From NCBI GenBank assembly GCA_002077065.1, contig NAJO01000022.1, positions 1-64,000 of the forward strand: DNA of 64,000 nt, written 5' to 3'. Of the stretch, positions 42,753 to 52,629 are shown in pieces. Under the pieces are notes generated by a model, which saw nothing but the letters and a program-made list of their open reading frames with translations, ran no database searches and was not told where the DNA came from. Source of the stretch: Cryoendolithus antarcticus. Its lineage: Eukaryota > Ascomycota > Dothideomycetes > Cladosporiales > Cladosporiaceae. The position numbers were made by a program, and so were the translations under genes. Positions within the stretch are counted from its first letter, which is position 1, and every line of letters begins with the position of its first letter.

Positions 42753-43927
42753 TCATCCTCCCCTTGACGAGTCGCCCAAGTTGAAGCAGAATCGAATGGT
42801 GAACGGTGCCGCCAGCCTATCTGCAGCAGACGCTATCTTGGCAGCATCGTCGCTGCCAAACCCGCTGGACCTTAAGGCTTCGTAAAGATCGTGCGGGCGT
42901 CGACGACAGTCCAGAATCGTGCTCACGTCCCTCTCGGCATAATGTGTATGCGAAGTTACGATGCCACCGGTCGCTAACTGAGCCAAAGTGCGCTTGACAT
43001 CTTCTGGTGTCCAAGACACCGCATCGAGTTTTAGGCCGGGTTTCCGTTTTATCCAAGGATCGGTTTGTTGCATTCGCGTGCTTTCATAAATCTCGGCTTG
43101 GTTGGCTGACAGAGTGTCGCTCTCGTCCGTGCGACGCGATGCCGGGTATGGGAGAGCATCCGAAGTACTCCGAGCAGTATGCGTTACGGCTAGGTCCTGA
43201 GGCTGGACCCATGGAGACGATGCTGGATATTCCGAAGTCCGCGAACTTGGCCCTGGGAGCCTTGGTGGCGGACCTCGGTCAGGGCGAGAAGCTTCTTGCG
43301 ATGCCAGAATTCGCCAGAACGGTGAAAACTGCGGGCTTTGTGAAGTAGAGTTGCATTTAGAGCGCATTGCTCCTTCGACCTCTCCCGGAGTTCTTCTACA
43401 TGGTCCGGCTTCCGTAGGCTGCGTGGAGTGTGCTGTTGCGTGACTAATCGTCTCACTGGCTTGTACGGCGCTGAAACGGGGCGCCGCTCCCGTGGGTACA
43501 ACAGCGTTCATAGCAAAAGTCTCTGTAGTCACAGCTCCCTGTTCCTCCGTGGACCTTGAGCTTCCCGGGAACGGCTTCCTTTCACGACCTTCGCCTGAAA
43601 CTTGAGGCAGTGCATATGCTCGAGTCTCGATATTCGATACTTCCGGATCAACTTTACACGAGCTGTCAAGCGAGTCACTCGGACGCATTCCATAATAATA
43701 GTCTGAAAGCCGTCAGCTCATGCAGTACGCATGATAGCTAGTTCACTGCTCTGGAGTGTAAAAAAAAACCTACTGTTGACTTGGTAGAAGTTGGTGATGT
43801 TGCCATTGACGTCTCTCTCAACCACCTGATGATGACTGCTGTTCTGGTGCGAGTCTCCTACATGCACCATCGAGTGGCCTGATGCTTCGAGAGCTCCGAC
43901 TTTGATGCCAGGTCTTTCTTGAGACAT
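42753..43927 (-). CDS. tandem family member C: HRAM-like N-terminal motif plus divergent C-terminal module
   Basis: Exons 43774-43927 and 42753-43702 give 367 residues. The 71-bp intron has GTAGGT, an A8/T8 run, branch GCTGAC and TTCAG. Exon 1 codes IKVGALEASGHSMVHVGDSH, then VVERDVNGNITNFYQVN, collinear with A and B. The junction codon is Asn in all three. The linker is Ser/Pro/Thr-rich. The C-terminal region (TPEDVKRTLAQLATGG, later SGFGSDDAAKIASAADR) keeps only the outline of the A/B module. Divergence is stronger than between A and B, so this copy is older or faster evolving. It is transcribed away from the Nudix gene at 44330. Confidence 0.72.
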
Positions 43928-44329
43928 GGCTCTCCAGAGTTATTCAAGTCAAGACTCGCACGCTGCGATCAGCATTGAGGTTGTCGTCGGGACATCGTGT
44001 CAAGGGTTCAGTGCCACCGGATGTTTCGCAGTGCAAGCAGCGCATCAACGCGGACAGTCTGGTATCTCCACGCGTGCTGATCACTTACCTTTCACAACTT
44101 TTGCTTCTAAGATGCACAGCTGTCTGTTGCGTAGTGTGGCAGTTTGATTTTACAAATCGGAGAGCGGCGGTGGAGTTCAGCTCGTCTGATCGCCGCCAAG
44201 CCAACTTGACATCGTACTGGCGATGGCCAGCCTTCCTCATCGTCTCTCTGCCATCGAAGACTTTGATCTCGTGCGTGTGTGGGTAGGGCCCGATAATATT
44301 GTCAGCCATCAATCAGAAAGATCGTAGAG
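43928..44329. promoter_or_regulatory. divergent promoter region (member C / Nudix gene)
   Basis: This is 402 bp between two diverging starts. No TATA box or other element stands out. Confidence 0.4.
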
Positions 44330-45341
44330 ATGTCGCATGATGAAGACGAGCGAAAGCATCGAGATGTGAACTTTCTCTCCTTGGTAGCGGCATGCGACAA
44401 GTGAGTCCAAGTCATGGCTTCACGATGTGACGAGACCAACTCGCCACAGCTTTCCATCTGGTCCTGTGGATGACAGATACTACCTGCTATATCTACCCGG
44501 CGATGATCAGCCTCATGGCTACATGCTGCCCCAGGTCGTCGCCCGCATGCCGTTCACATCGGCGTTCGAGGTCAATCACGAAGTCCCTCGCTGCGTGAGT
44601 GTGCTGGACCAGTCTGATGGAGATGATATCCCAGGAGCCGTCAATGCCGCATTCCAAGATCTCATCAACATCTGCGTCGAGCAGAAGACCTTCCGTGCAC
44701 TAGCAGGCATGCACAGCGAGCCCTTCGCCATTCCAAGCGCTCGTTACGAGAAGCCGGTTCAGATTGAGCGCTTTGCTGCACAGCTTTTCGGCATCACTCA
44801 TAGAGGAGCTCATCTCGTAGCATACACTTTCCGCGACAGTGAGATGTACGTCTGGATCCCGCGTCGCGCAGCTCACCTCTTCACATACCCCGGTATGCTC
44901 GACACGACCGTAGCAGGAGGTGTCAAAGCTGGCGCTTCACCGCTACGGACTATCATCGAAGAAGCTCACGAAGAGGCTTCATTGCCAGAAGATCTCGTTC
45001 GTCGCCTAGCACGCTGCCGAGGCACGATAACTCACATGAGCGTGAGTGGCGAGGAGTCGCCTGCTGAGGAAGGCTTGGTCTGTCCAGACTATACCTTCGT
45101 CTACGACATGGAGCTACCGCCTGATCTCGTGCCTCGACCGAACGACGACGAAGTTGCGGGCTTCACTGCGATGACTGTGGAAGATCTGAAAGCGGCCATG
45201 CTGCGAGAAGAATTCAAAGACGACTCTGCTGTTGTACTCGTGGACTTTCTCATAAGACATGGCGTTATCACGCCAGAGAATGAACCCGACTTCGTCGAGA
45301 TCACTATGCGACTACACCGGAAATTGCCGTTCAGGACTTGA
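44330..45341 (+). CDS. Nudix hydrolase of the TPK-associated (DUF4743) type
   Basis: Exons 44330-44400 and 44450-45341 give 320 residues. The 49-bp intron has GTGAGT...CACAG. The N-terminal part (NFLSLVAACDNFPSGPVDDR) is the DUF4743-like region that precedes the Nudix fold in this family. The Nudix box is GGVKAGASPLRTIIEEAHEE, keeping the EExxEE-type metal ligands but with Ala where the box usually has Glu, as in several TPK-linked members. Relatives include the N-terminal half of fission-yeast Tnr3 and plant NUDX20/24, which hydrolyse damaged thiamine diphosphates. Here there is no thiamine pyrophosphokinase domain, so the protein stands alone. It is probably cytosolic. Confidence 0.88.
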
Positions 45342-45632
45342 CTGATGGGCAATGGAACTGTTCTGGGGACGTGAATCTCTGCATTGTCGTCCAAAATGTC
45401 ATTGAAGGCAAGTGCAGGTTCCAATTCACTTCACAGAGCGGGATGTCCCGCCTCAAGACTTCACTATACCCTCAGTTTCATGATTACATCTATGTTCATA
45501 GTAGTCGACACGTTCGTCTATTCCCGCTCACTGATGCGCAACATCAACACGGAGCTTCATCACATCACCTCTTGCTTGGGTGCCGCACAAAGTATGCCAC
45601 CACGTAACAGCTCCATCAACGCAAGAACAGCC

Positions 45633-46223
45633 ATGAGTGCTCACGATCGCGCGCACTACGCGGACACTGTATGCAATGACTACTTCGGTTTCACCCCTCG
45701 CGCCCGCTCCTCTCAGAGCTCTCACTCAGACTACCCACCCACGCTACCTCCACCATACGACTCGCTCTCTCGTAGACGCACTAGCAGCCATGCGCCTTCG
45801 AACCACAGCACACTCCACCCCGAAGAATCCATCTCTCGGTTCGGTAGTTCCTCATCATCGAGTCACATCATACACCATCAGCCTGCGCGACCTCAAGCCG
45901 GAAGCTCACGCCGGGCTCGTGCCTCGACTATTGATCCTTCGACCCAAACCAGCCGAGACTGGCTTCGCAATCCCACCACCTGCGCAAGACAGAACCCGCA
46001 GATCTACTACGCTGCAGCTACTGGCGTTACGATCTTACGCAACGGCCAGACTGTCAACACGCGCGAGGTAGCACCTGTGGTCGAGCAGTCAAACGCCTTC
46101 GAAACCAGAGGAGGCAGTCGAGCACACACGTCCTCAGGGTCGACGGTGCCTTATTTTTTGCCGGCGCAGAATCGATCGCGCGAGATGGAGACACATGGAA
46201 GGTACCGTATAGTGTACCCATAA
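45633..46223 (+). CDS. hypothetical Ser/Pro-rich protein
   Basis: A frame of 196 residues starts at MSAHDRAHYADTVC. The same frame is open further upstream (an ATG at 45594 is the next choice). The composition is low complexity, with a PPPYD motif (TLPPPYDSLSRRR), Ser runs, and a more ordered-looking segment PQIYYAAATGVTILRNGQTV near residue 130. A PPxY motif can bind WW domains of HECT ubiquitin ligases, which is only a suggestion here. I do not recognise a family. It lies closely downstream of the Nudix gene, on the same strand. Confidence 0.45.
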   Translation: MSAHDRAHYADTVCNDYFGFTPRARSSQSSHSDYPPTLPPPYDSLSRRRTSSHAPSNHSTLHPEESISRFGSSSSSSHIIHHQPARPQAGSSRRARASTIDPSTQTSRDWLRNPTTCARQNPQIYYAAATGVTILRNGQTVNTREVAPVVEQSNAFETRGGSRAHTSSGSTVPYFLPAQNRSREMETHGRYRIVYP

Positions 46224-46798
46224 AGCTCCCCGTCTAAATCCACTGTAAGCTGTTCATGCTGTTCTTGGGATCATTCAGCGGCGTCTCGAGCTTCGCTAGG
46301 ATCGCACGTTAGTGGGACAGGCGAACGATCAGCGAAGAGGGGAATCAGATTGCTCGTTCTCAATGGATGAATGTCGTAGTCAAGTGTTGACAACGTCGAC
46401 GGCTGTTTGGAGGAGCCACCGTGATCGACTGAATCAGAAGCAGGGTATGGGAATATAGACCAGAATGATGGCACCACGATCGCCATCCTCAAGCGGTGGA
46501 ACTGTACATGAATAGTCATACCTCATGCCATAGCTCATCCCACTTCGTACCCTCTATTCCCGCCCTGTCAATGATATGTACACCCCTACCTTACCACCGA
46601 CCGCAACACGCTCGTGACCACAGCTCTATCAAGCTCCGGAAGCACAGCCACCTTCCGACGGCTTTTCTTCACGTACACAAACCACCACACAAACACCCTC
46701 CGCCTTCGTTCATGGGTCTGTAGGGCATCGGACGCCTCACGAAGTCTCTTCTCAGCGGCCTCCATGGCCTTTTCTCGGATAGCTGCAACTGCAAGGTC
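46224..46798. other. intergenic, nothing recognised
   Basis: This is a convergent spacer between the Ser/Pro-rich gene and the glutaredoxin gene. Confidence 0.4.
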
Positions 46799-47760
46799 CT
46801 ATGATGCAGCGGCTTGAGCTTCGGGAGCCGCAGGGCCGCCGGTGTTCCGCTGCGAGCTGACCATGTAATCCTTCAAGAATTCGTCATCGTTCTCAAATTC
46901 CTCCTTGAGCTGTAAGACAGGTCAGTGTACGCCAGACGGTGCATGATAGGAAAGCAACTCACGATGTCCAGCCCACCCACCAACTCCCCGCCAACATACA
47001 CCTGCGGAAACGTAGGCCACTCCGAGAACTCCTTAAGCCCCTGTCTCACCTCGTCATCGGCCAGAATGTTGAAGAACCCATACCGCACGCCCTTCTCCCT
47101 TAGTAAACTGACAGTCTGCCTGCTGAAGCCGCATTGAGGCGCCGAAGGTGTGCCTTTCATGAACAACATCACCGGCGCAGCCTTCACCAACTCCGCTAAC
47201 CGCGTGTTGAGCTCCTCCTTCGACTCCCCATTCGTCTCACCACTGCTATACTGCGGCGCAGTCTTCGGATCCTCAGCCCCAGGCGCATACTTCGCCAACC
47301 CATTTGCCCCACCATTTGTCTGCGGCTCCGCCTCCCCTGCATGCTCACTAGGCGCAGCTTTCGTAACCTTCTGCTGCGGCGGTAGCTTCTCCCCACTCTT
47401 CGCCTTCCCAGCAAGTGCCTCCACCACACTCCTGACCTTCCCCGCATCAGTCCCCGTAATACTCTCCACGACCTTCCCGTCCTTTTGCAGCACCACGAGC
47501 GGGACTTGCGTCACATCGTACGTCTCGCTCACTTCGCTGACTTCCTCCGCATCTAAGCTGAGAAAGACTGTTCGGGGTGGGGAGGCGGCGGGATATGTGG
47601 AGGCGAGGGTGGAGAGGATGGTGGACATTTGTTTGCAGGGCTCTGCCCAGGGGGCGTGGAAGTAGATTATCGTTAGGCATTGGGGCGGAAGGGAGGTGAT
47701 TCGGGAGTTGAAGTCGGATTCGGAGGCGATGGGCTGGAGGGTGCAGGTATCGGAAGCCAT
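46799..47760 (-). CDS. monothiol glutaredoxin (Grx3/Grx4 type)
   Basis: Exons 46963-47760 and 46799-46909 give 302 residues. The 53-bp intron has GTGAGT...TACAG. An N-terminal thioredoxin-like domain has FHAPWAEPCKQM, keeping WAxxC as in cytosolic Grx3/4. A Pro/Ala/Lys linker follows. The C-terminal glutaredoxin domain has LFMKGTPSAPQCGFSRQTV with the CGFS active site near residue 210, WPTFPQVYVGGELVGGLDI and the second-exon helix LKEEFENDDEFLKDYM. These proteins bind a glutathione-bridged [2Fe-2S] cluster and report iron status to regulators such as the GATA repressor and HapX in filamentous fungi. It is cytosolic or nuclear. Confidence 0.94.
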
Positions 47761-48193
47761 GATCGTGATTCGTTGATGCGATAGTATTGTGATTGGTATC
47801 GTGATCGAGTCGTCTAAGGAAATGATCGTAGTAAGGTGTCTTGATTGTTAGTAATCGCGCTCGGCCGCTTATCAGATTTTGGTTTTGTCGACGTCAAAGT
47901 CGAGATGGCGTCAGTCGCGATCGGGGGACTCGGAAGGCCTCCCCGCGGAGATCTTCGAGGCCCCCGACGATCATATGGAACGAGAGCAAGACAGAGTGAC
48001 TCGACGTGAGTTCGATGAATCTTCTACATGCTACAACATAGCTGCCCAAAAGGCGTAGATGCTCTCACGATTCCCTACCAGTGCACCTCGCATCGCCCCA
48101 GCCCTTCCCATTACCACCAGATACCATACATGTCGTGATATATCGTACATATCCCTGCCGACGCTCCTCGCATCTCGCACCAGCAATTCATCA
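47761..48193. other. intergenic, nothing recognised
   Basis: This is the promoter side of the glutaredoxin gene and the 3' flank of the GPI protein gene. Confidence 0.4.
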
Positions 48194-49544
48194 TCAAAGC
48201 AAAAAAACCACAGCGATAGCGATGCTGACGAGACGTCCAGCAGTGATGGCAAAGCGAGACGCAGCTCCAGTGTAGAATGGCAGATCGGCGGTGGCCGTAG
48301 GGGATGCCGTAAAGCTGATGAACGATGTGATGTTCTCTGGTCGAGGAGCTGGCATAGTCGCACTAGCCGAGTACGGAACCGTGTCCGATGCGGTGGCATT
48401 GCTTGCGGACATTGTCGTGTATGGGTCAATAGTCAGAATGTCGTCTGTCAAGGTCGATACATTGGCTGCAGCAGACGTGGTCGTGGCTGGAGTAGACGGC
48501 AACGTGATGTAGTAAGTCGTAGGCTCAGAGCCGGAAGAAGTCGCGGTGAGAGTGGGCAACGGCGATGAGAGCGAGATGGTATGAACTGTGGCGCTGGATG
48601 TGCTGACGAGCGAGCCTGGTGTGGAGGGGCTTGTGTCGATAGCAGTGCCAGTTTCTGACGCTCGTTGGCTGCCATAGGACGTTGTAGCAGTCACAGTGGA
48701 CGCTAAGGTGATGGTGTGCGTAGTCACCGCGGTCGAAGCGGCCGAGTAGCTTGGTATGGACGATGGGAGCGTAAGCGTGTGTGTCGTGCGAGCGGATGAA
48801 GATGTGGTGTCGAGTGCAGAGGAGGTCGACTTCGCGTCTGGGACGATGTCGCTGGTCGATGTGCTTTGTCCAGCAGCTTCAGCCTCTGAGGTGGAGTTGC
48901 CACAAGTCGACTCGATGTACGCATGCGCAGCTATCTTGACCGTCAGCGATTGAATAGCGAGAGTGTAACATGTAGAGCATACCGTCAAGCTCGGAGCTGC
49001 AAGTCAGCCTCGCACTCCTGCCGCCGCGAAAGATGCATTGCCCGCCGTCGATGATGCCCAGATCCGCGCTGCTCGCCTCTGTACCCAGGCACTCTTCCTC
49101 GGAGTAGATGAGGACCCTGCAGCCGTTCGCAGCGTTGATGGCGGCCGAAGCGTGTGGGATGAAGGACTTGAAGCCGTACGGGCTGGTGGCGCAGCTTTGG
49201 TTGAGAGGCAGCGTGACGGAGTTGTCAGGGCTACCTGGAGTCTATGACCCAAGTCAGCCGGTAGTCATCGCAGCTGACAGGAAAATATAACGTACGAACG
49301 ACTGCTCGCATGAGTACATGACTTTGGGCGTGTACGAGACGTCCGGATTGGCAATGAGATTCTGGGTGGCTGGTGGACTCGGGCATTCCTTCAGAACGCA
49401 TGCTGTGAGCTCCGAGGGCGTTGGGGAAGAGCAAAGCTCTGCGTTGGTCTTGGTGAGGCAGGTCTGCAAGCACCAGGGGACGACTAGCTGGGACGACGCG
49501 AAGTGGAAGAGAGTGGCATGGGCGAGGAAATGAGCGATTAACAT
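48194..49544 (-). CDS. GPI-anchored cell-surface glycoprotein with Cys-rich head
   Basis: Exons 49296-49544, 48983-49241 and 48194-48930 give 414 residues. The introns are 49242-49295 (GTACGT...CATAG) and 48931-48982 (GTATGC...GATAG). A signal peptide (MLIAHFLAHATLFHFASSQL) leads into a Cys-rich head: WCLQTCLTKTNAELC, ACVLKECPSPP, SCEQSF, then NQSCATSPYG, NGCRVLIYSEEECLG, GGQCIF, LTCSS. A long Ser/Thr-rich stalk with recurring HTITLAST- and HTISLSSP-type units follows. The C-terminus is hydrophobic (LVSIAIAVVFLL), suggesting GPI attachment. It is probably a cell-wall or plasma-membrane surface protein. The Cys spacing does not match CFEM clearly, and I do not recognise the head domain. Confidence 0.82.
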
Positions 49545-50194
49545 TCTGCTGGTGTGGTTGGGTGTATGGAGTAGGGTGCGGCGGATGCGTCGTTAACCTG
49601 GTGGATTCTTGCAGACGGGATTGGGAAAAATCGAAAAGATGGAGAGGAAGAGAAGGAGAGGAGAGACGCGAAGTAGTATTACCTCTCAATCAACAATATG
49701 GCAGGCGTTGTCCGCCATGGCCATCAGGAAGTGAGCGTTCCTCTCGTCGAGACTGCCGTTGAGAGTACTCATAAACATGCGCTGACATTGAGGTGGACTT
49801 GTTCGCGGTTCGCTTAAGTACCAAGTGGTAGTCCGTCTGACGGTCAATACTTCCAATTGCAACAATGTGCTCCCATACTGGCGCACAGCTAAGATGCATC
49901 GCTTGGCGGAGATGCATCTCTGCGACACTTCCGCGTGAGAAAGCGTATTGGTTTGGAAGGCGTAGAGTTAACATAAAATGAAGTTGGAGCAACTGCCCCG
50001 GCAAGATCTCATTTTGCTTGGCGCTCGCTGGCCACCGATCTCGCCCGATGGCAGCTGCCGCGCGAGCATGATCATCGATTCAGATCGTGAACCTTGGACG
50101 ACACTCCTACTCTACGCCACGCACGCACACATCTCCCCTCTACTGCACCACCCACACCACGGTACAAGGGCTTTGCTCCTGTACTTCCTTAACC
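49545..50194. other. divergent intergenic region (GPI protein / SDH1)
   Basis: I see no gene. The minus frame 49690-50004 lacks coding character. Confidence 0.4.
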
Positions 50195-52192
50195 ATGCTA
50201 TCTTCTACCTTCCGACAGCAGGTTCGCACTGCGAGCAAGCTGTCGCAGCAACTCCAATGCCGTAACTTCTCCCGCACAGCACCGGCCAAGAAGATCATAA
50301 CACCCAACGGTCCGCTACGAGCACGAGAGGCGTCGCCATTCATCAACAACAAGTACCCCGTGATTGACCATGAGTACGATGCACTCGTCGTCGGCGCTGG
50401 TGGCTCCGGTCTACGCGCCGCCTTCGGTCTGGCAGAGGCGGGTTTCAACACGGCATGCATATCGAAACTGTTCCCAACACGATCACATACCGTCGCCGCA
50501 CAGGGTGGTATCAACGCTGCGCTTGGTAACATGCACAAGGACGACTGGCGATGGCACATGTACGACACCGTCAAGGGTTCGGATTGGCTGGGTGACCAGG
50601 ACGCGATTCACTACATGACACGAGAGGCACCCGCATCCGTCATTGAGCTTGAGAACTATGGCTGCCCGTTCTCGAGAACGGACGATGGCAAGATCTATCA
50701 GCGTGCGTTCGGTGGGCAAAGTCAAGATTTCGGCAAGGGTGGACAGGCATACCGATGCTGCGCTGCCGCTGACCGCACTGGACACGCTCTGCTGCACACA
50801 CTATACGGACAATCGCTCCGACACAACACCAACTACTTCATTGAGTTCTTCGCCATTGACCTGATCATGGAGGACGGCGAGTGCAAGGGTGTGCTCGCCT
50901 ACAACCAGGAAGATGGTACGCTCCATCGCTTCCGATCGCACCACACCGTTCTGGCAACCGGCGGCTACGGTCGCGCATACTTCTCCTGCACATCTGCACA
51001 CACTTGCACTGGTGACGGCATGGCTATGGTCGCACGTGCTGGTCTTCCTAACCAGGACATGGAGTTCGTCCAGTTCCACCCGACTGGTATCTACGGCGCC
51101 GGCTGCTTGATCACCGAGGGTTCGCGTGGTGAGGGTGGCTACCTGCTCAACAGCGAGGGAGAGCGATTCATGGAGCGCTACGCACCCACTGCCAAGGATC
51201 TCGCATCTCGCGATGTCGTCAGCCGAAGCATGACTATGGAGATCCGCGAGGGTCGTGGTGTTGGACCAGACAAGGACCACATCTACCTCCAGCTTTCGCA
51301 CTTGCCGCCAGAGGTCCTTCACGACCGTCTCCCGGGTATCTCTGAGACTGCATCGATTTTCGCTGGTGTTGATGTGCGCAAGCAGCCCATCCCTGTGCTA
51401 CCAACTGTGCACTACAACATGGGTGGCATCCCCACGAAGTACACCGGTGAGGTGCTTACCGTTGACGGCGAGGGCAAGGATGTTGTCGTACCCGGTCTGT
51501 ACGCCTGCGGAGAGGCAGCCTGTGTCTCAGTCCACGGTGCAAATCGTCTCGGTGCCAACTCCCTCCTCGACTTGGTCGTCTTCGGCCGCGCTGTCAGCCA
51601 CACAATCCGCGACAACAACAGCCCAGGCAAGCCACACGCCGAGATCTCGGCCGACGCTGGCGCTGAATCGATCGGTGTTGTTGACCACATTCGCAATGCT
51701 GATGGGCCAAAGAGCACGAACGAGATCCGCAGTGCTATGCAGAAGGTCATGCAGGCTGATGTGTCTGTCTTCAGGACACAGGAGTCGCTTGATGAGGGTG
51801 TGGCGAAGTGAGTTGAAACCCTGTCCAACCTGATGAGAGTAGAATACTGACAACATCTTAGAATGCGCGCCGTGGACCAGTCATTCGCCGAAGTCGGCAC
51901 AAAAGACCGCAGCATGATCTGGAACAGCGACCTCGTCGAGACCCTCGAACTCCGCAACCTGCTGACCTGCGCCGTGCAAACGGCCGAATCCGCCGCCAAC
52001 CGCAAGGAATCCCGCGGTGCACACGCCCGCGAGGACTTCCCCGATCGTGACGATGAGAACTGGATGAAGCACACACTCTCGTTCCAGAAGAAGCCGCATG
52101 GGAGTGTGGATTTGAGCTATCGGGCTGTGGTTGGGCATACGCTGGATGAGAATGAGTGTAAGGCTGTGCCACCGTTTGCGAGGAAGTATTAG
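50195..52192 (+). CDS. SDH1: succinate dehydrogenase flavoprotein subunit
   Basis: Exons 50195-51807 and 51862-52192 give 647 residues. The 54-bp intron has GTGAGT, branch ACTGAC and CTTAG. The start [20 protein letters not shown] gives a typical mitochondrial presequence. The Rossmann FAD motif is [20 protein letters not shown], followed by the FAD-linked His in [16 protein letters not shown], then [16 protein letters not shown] and the substrate-site [13 protein letters not shown]. The C-terminus carries [19 protein letters not shown] and ends FARKY. It is complex II of the respiratory chain, oxidising succinate to fumarate in the matrix with Sdh2-4. Length and motifs are fully conserved. 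Confidence 0.97.
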
Positions 52193-52629
52193 GAGCTTGC
52201 TGCATGAGGGAGGGAGATGTTTGTACAGAATAGCGCTTGATATCTACGTTTTTCAGCATGTGCTTCGCGCTTCAGACTCTCGTGTCACATTCGAGGTCAG
52301 TTGCACCAGTGCGACTTCATGCAAGGTACCGCGACTTGTTGTAAGCACTTCACGTAGCTGTACATCAGGCACTGTGACTCGAGTCTTGACAGCATCCACT
52401 GATCAGAAGCGGCATTGGCGGCGCATAGGTTGCTTGGTTCCTGCTACAGCATATTGCCGACGTATCCCGTATCCCTGAAGTCCTCATAGAGCTCCATGAT
52501 CAACATTATCGACGCAACACTGAGTCAGCAGTCTTGAGATCAACGGAAACGCGCTTTTTGGGCAATCGAAGAGCCCATGGATTGATTTAGTCTGCTGGAA
52601 AGTCGCACTACCATTGCGCAAGCTCGAGC
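52193..52629. other. intergenic, nothing recognised
   Basis: This is the SDH1 3' flank and the promoter of the AMP deaminase gene. Confidence 0.4.
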
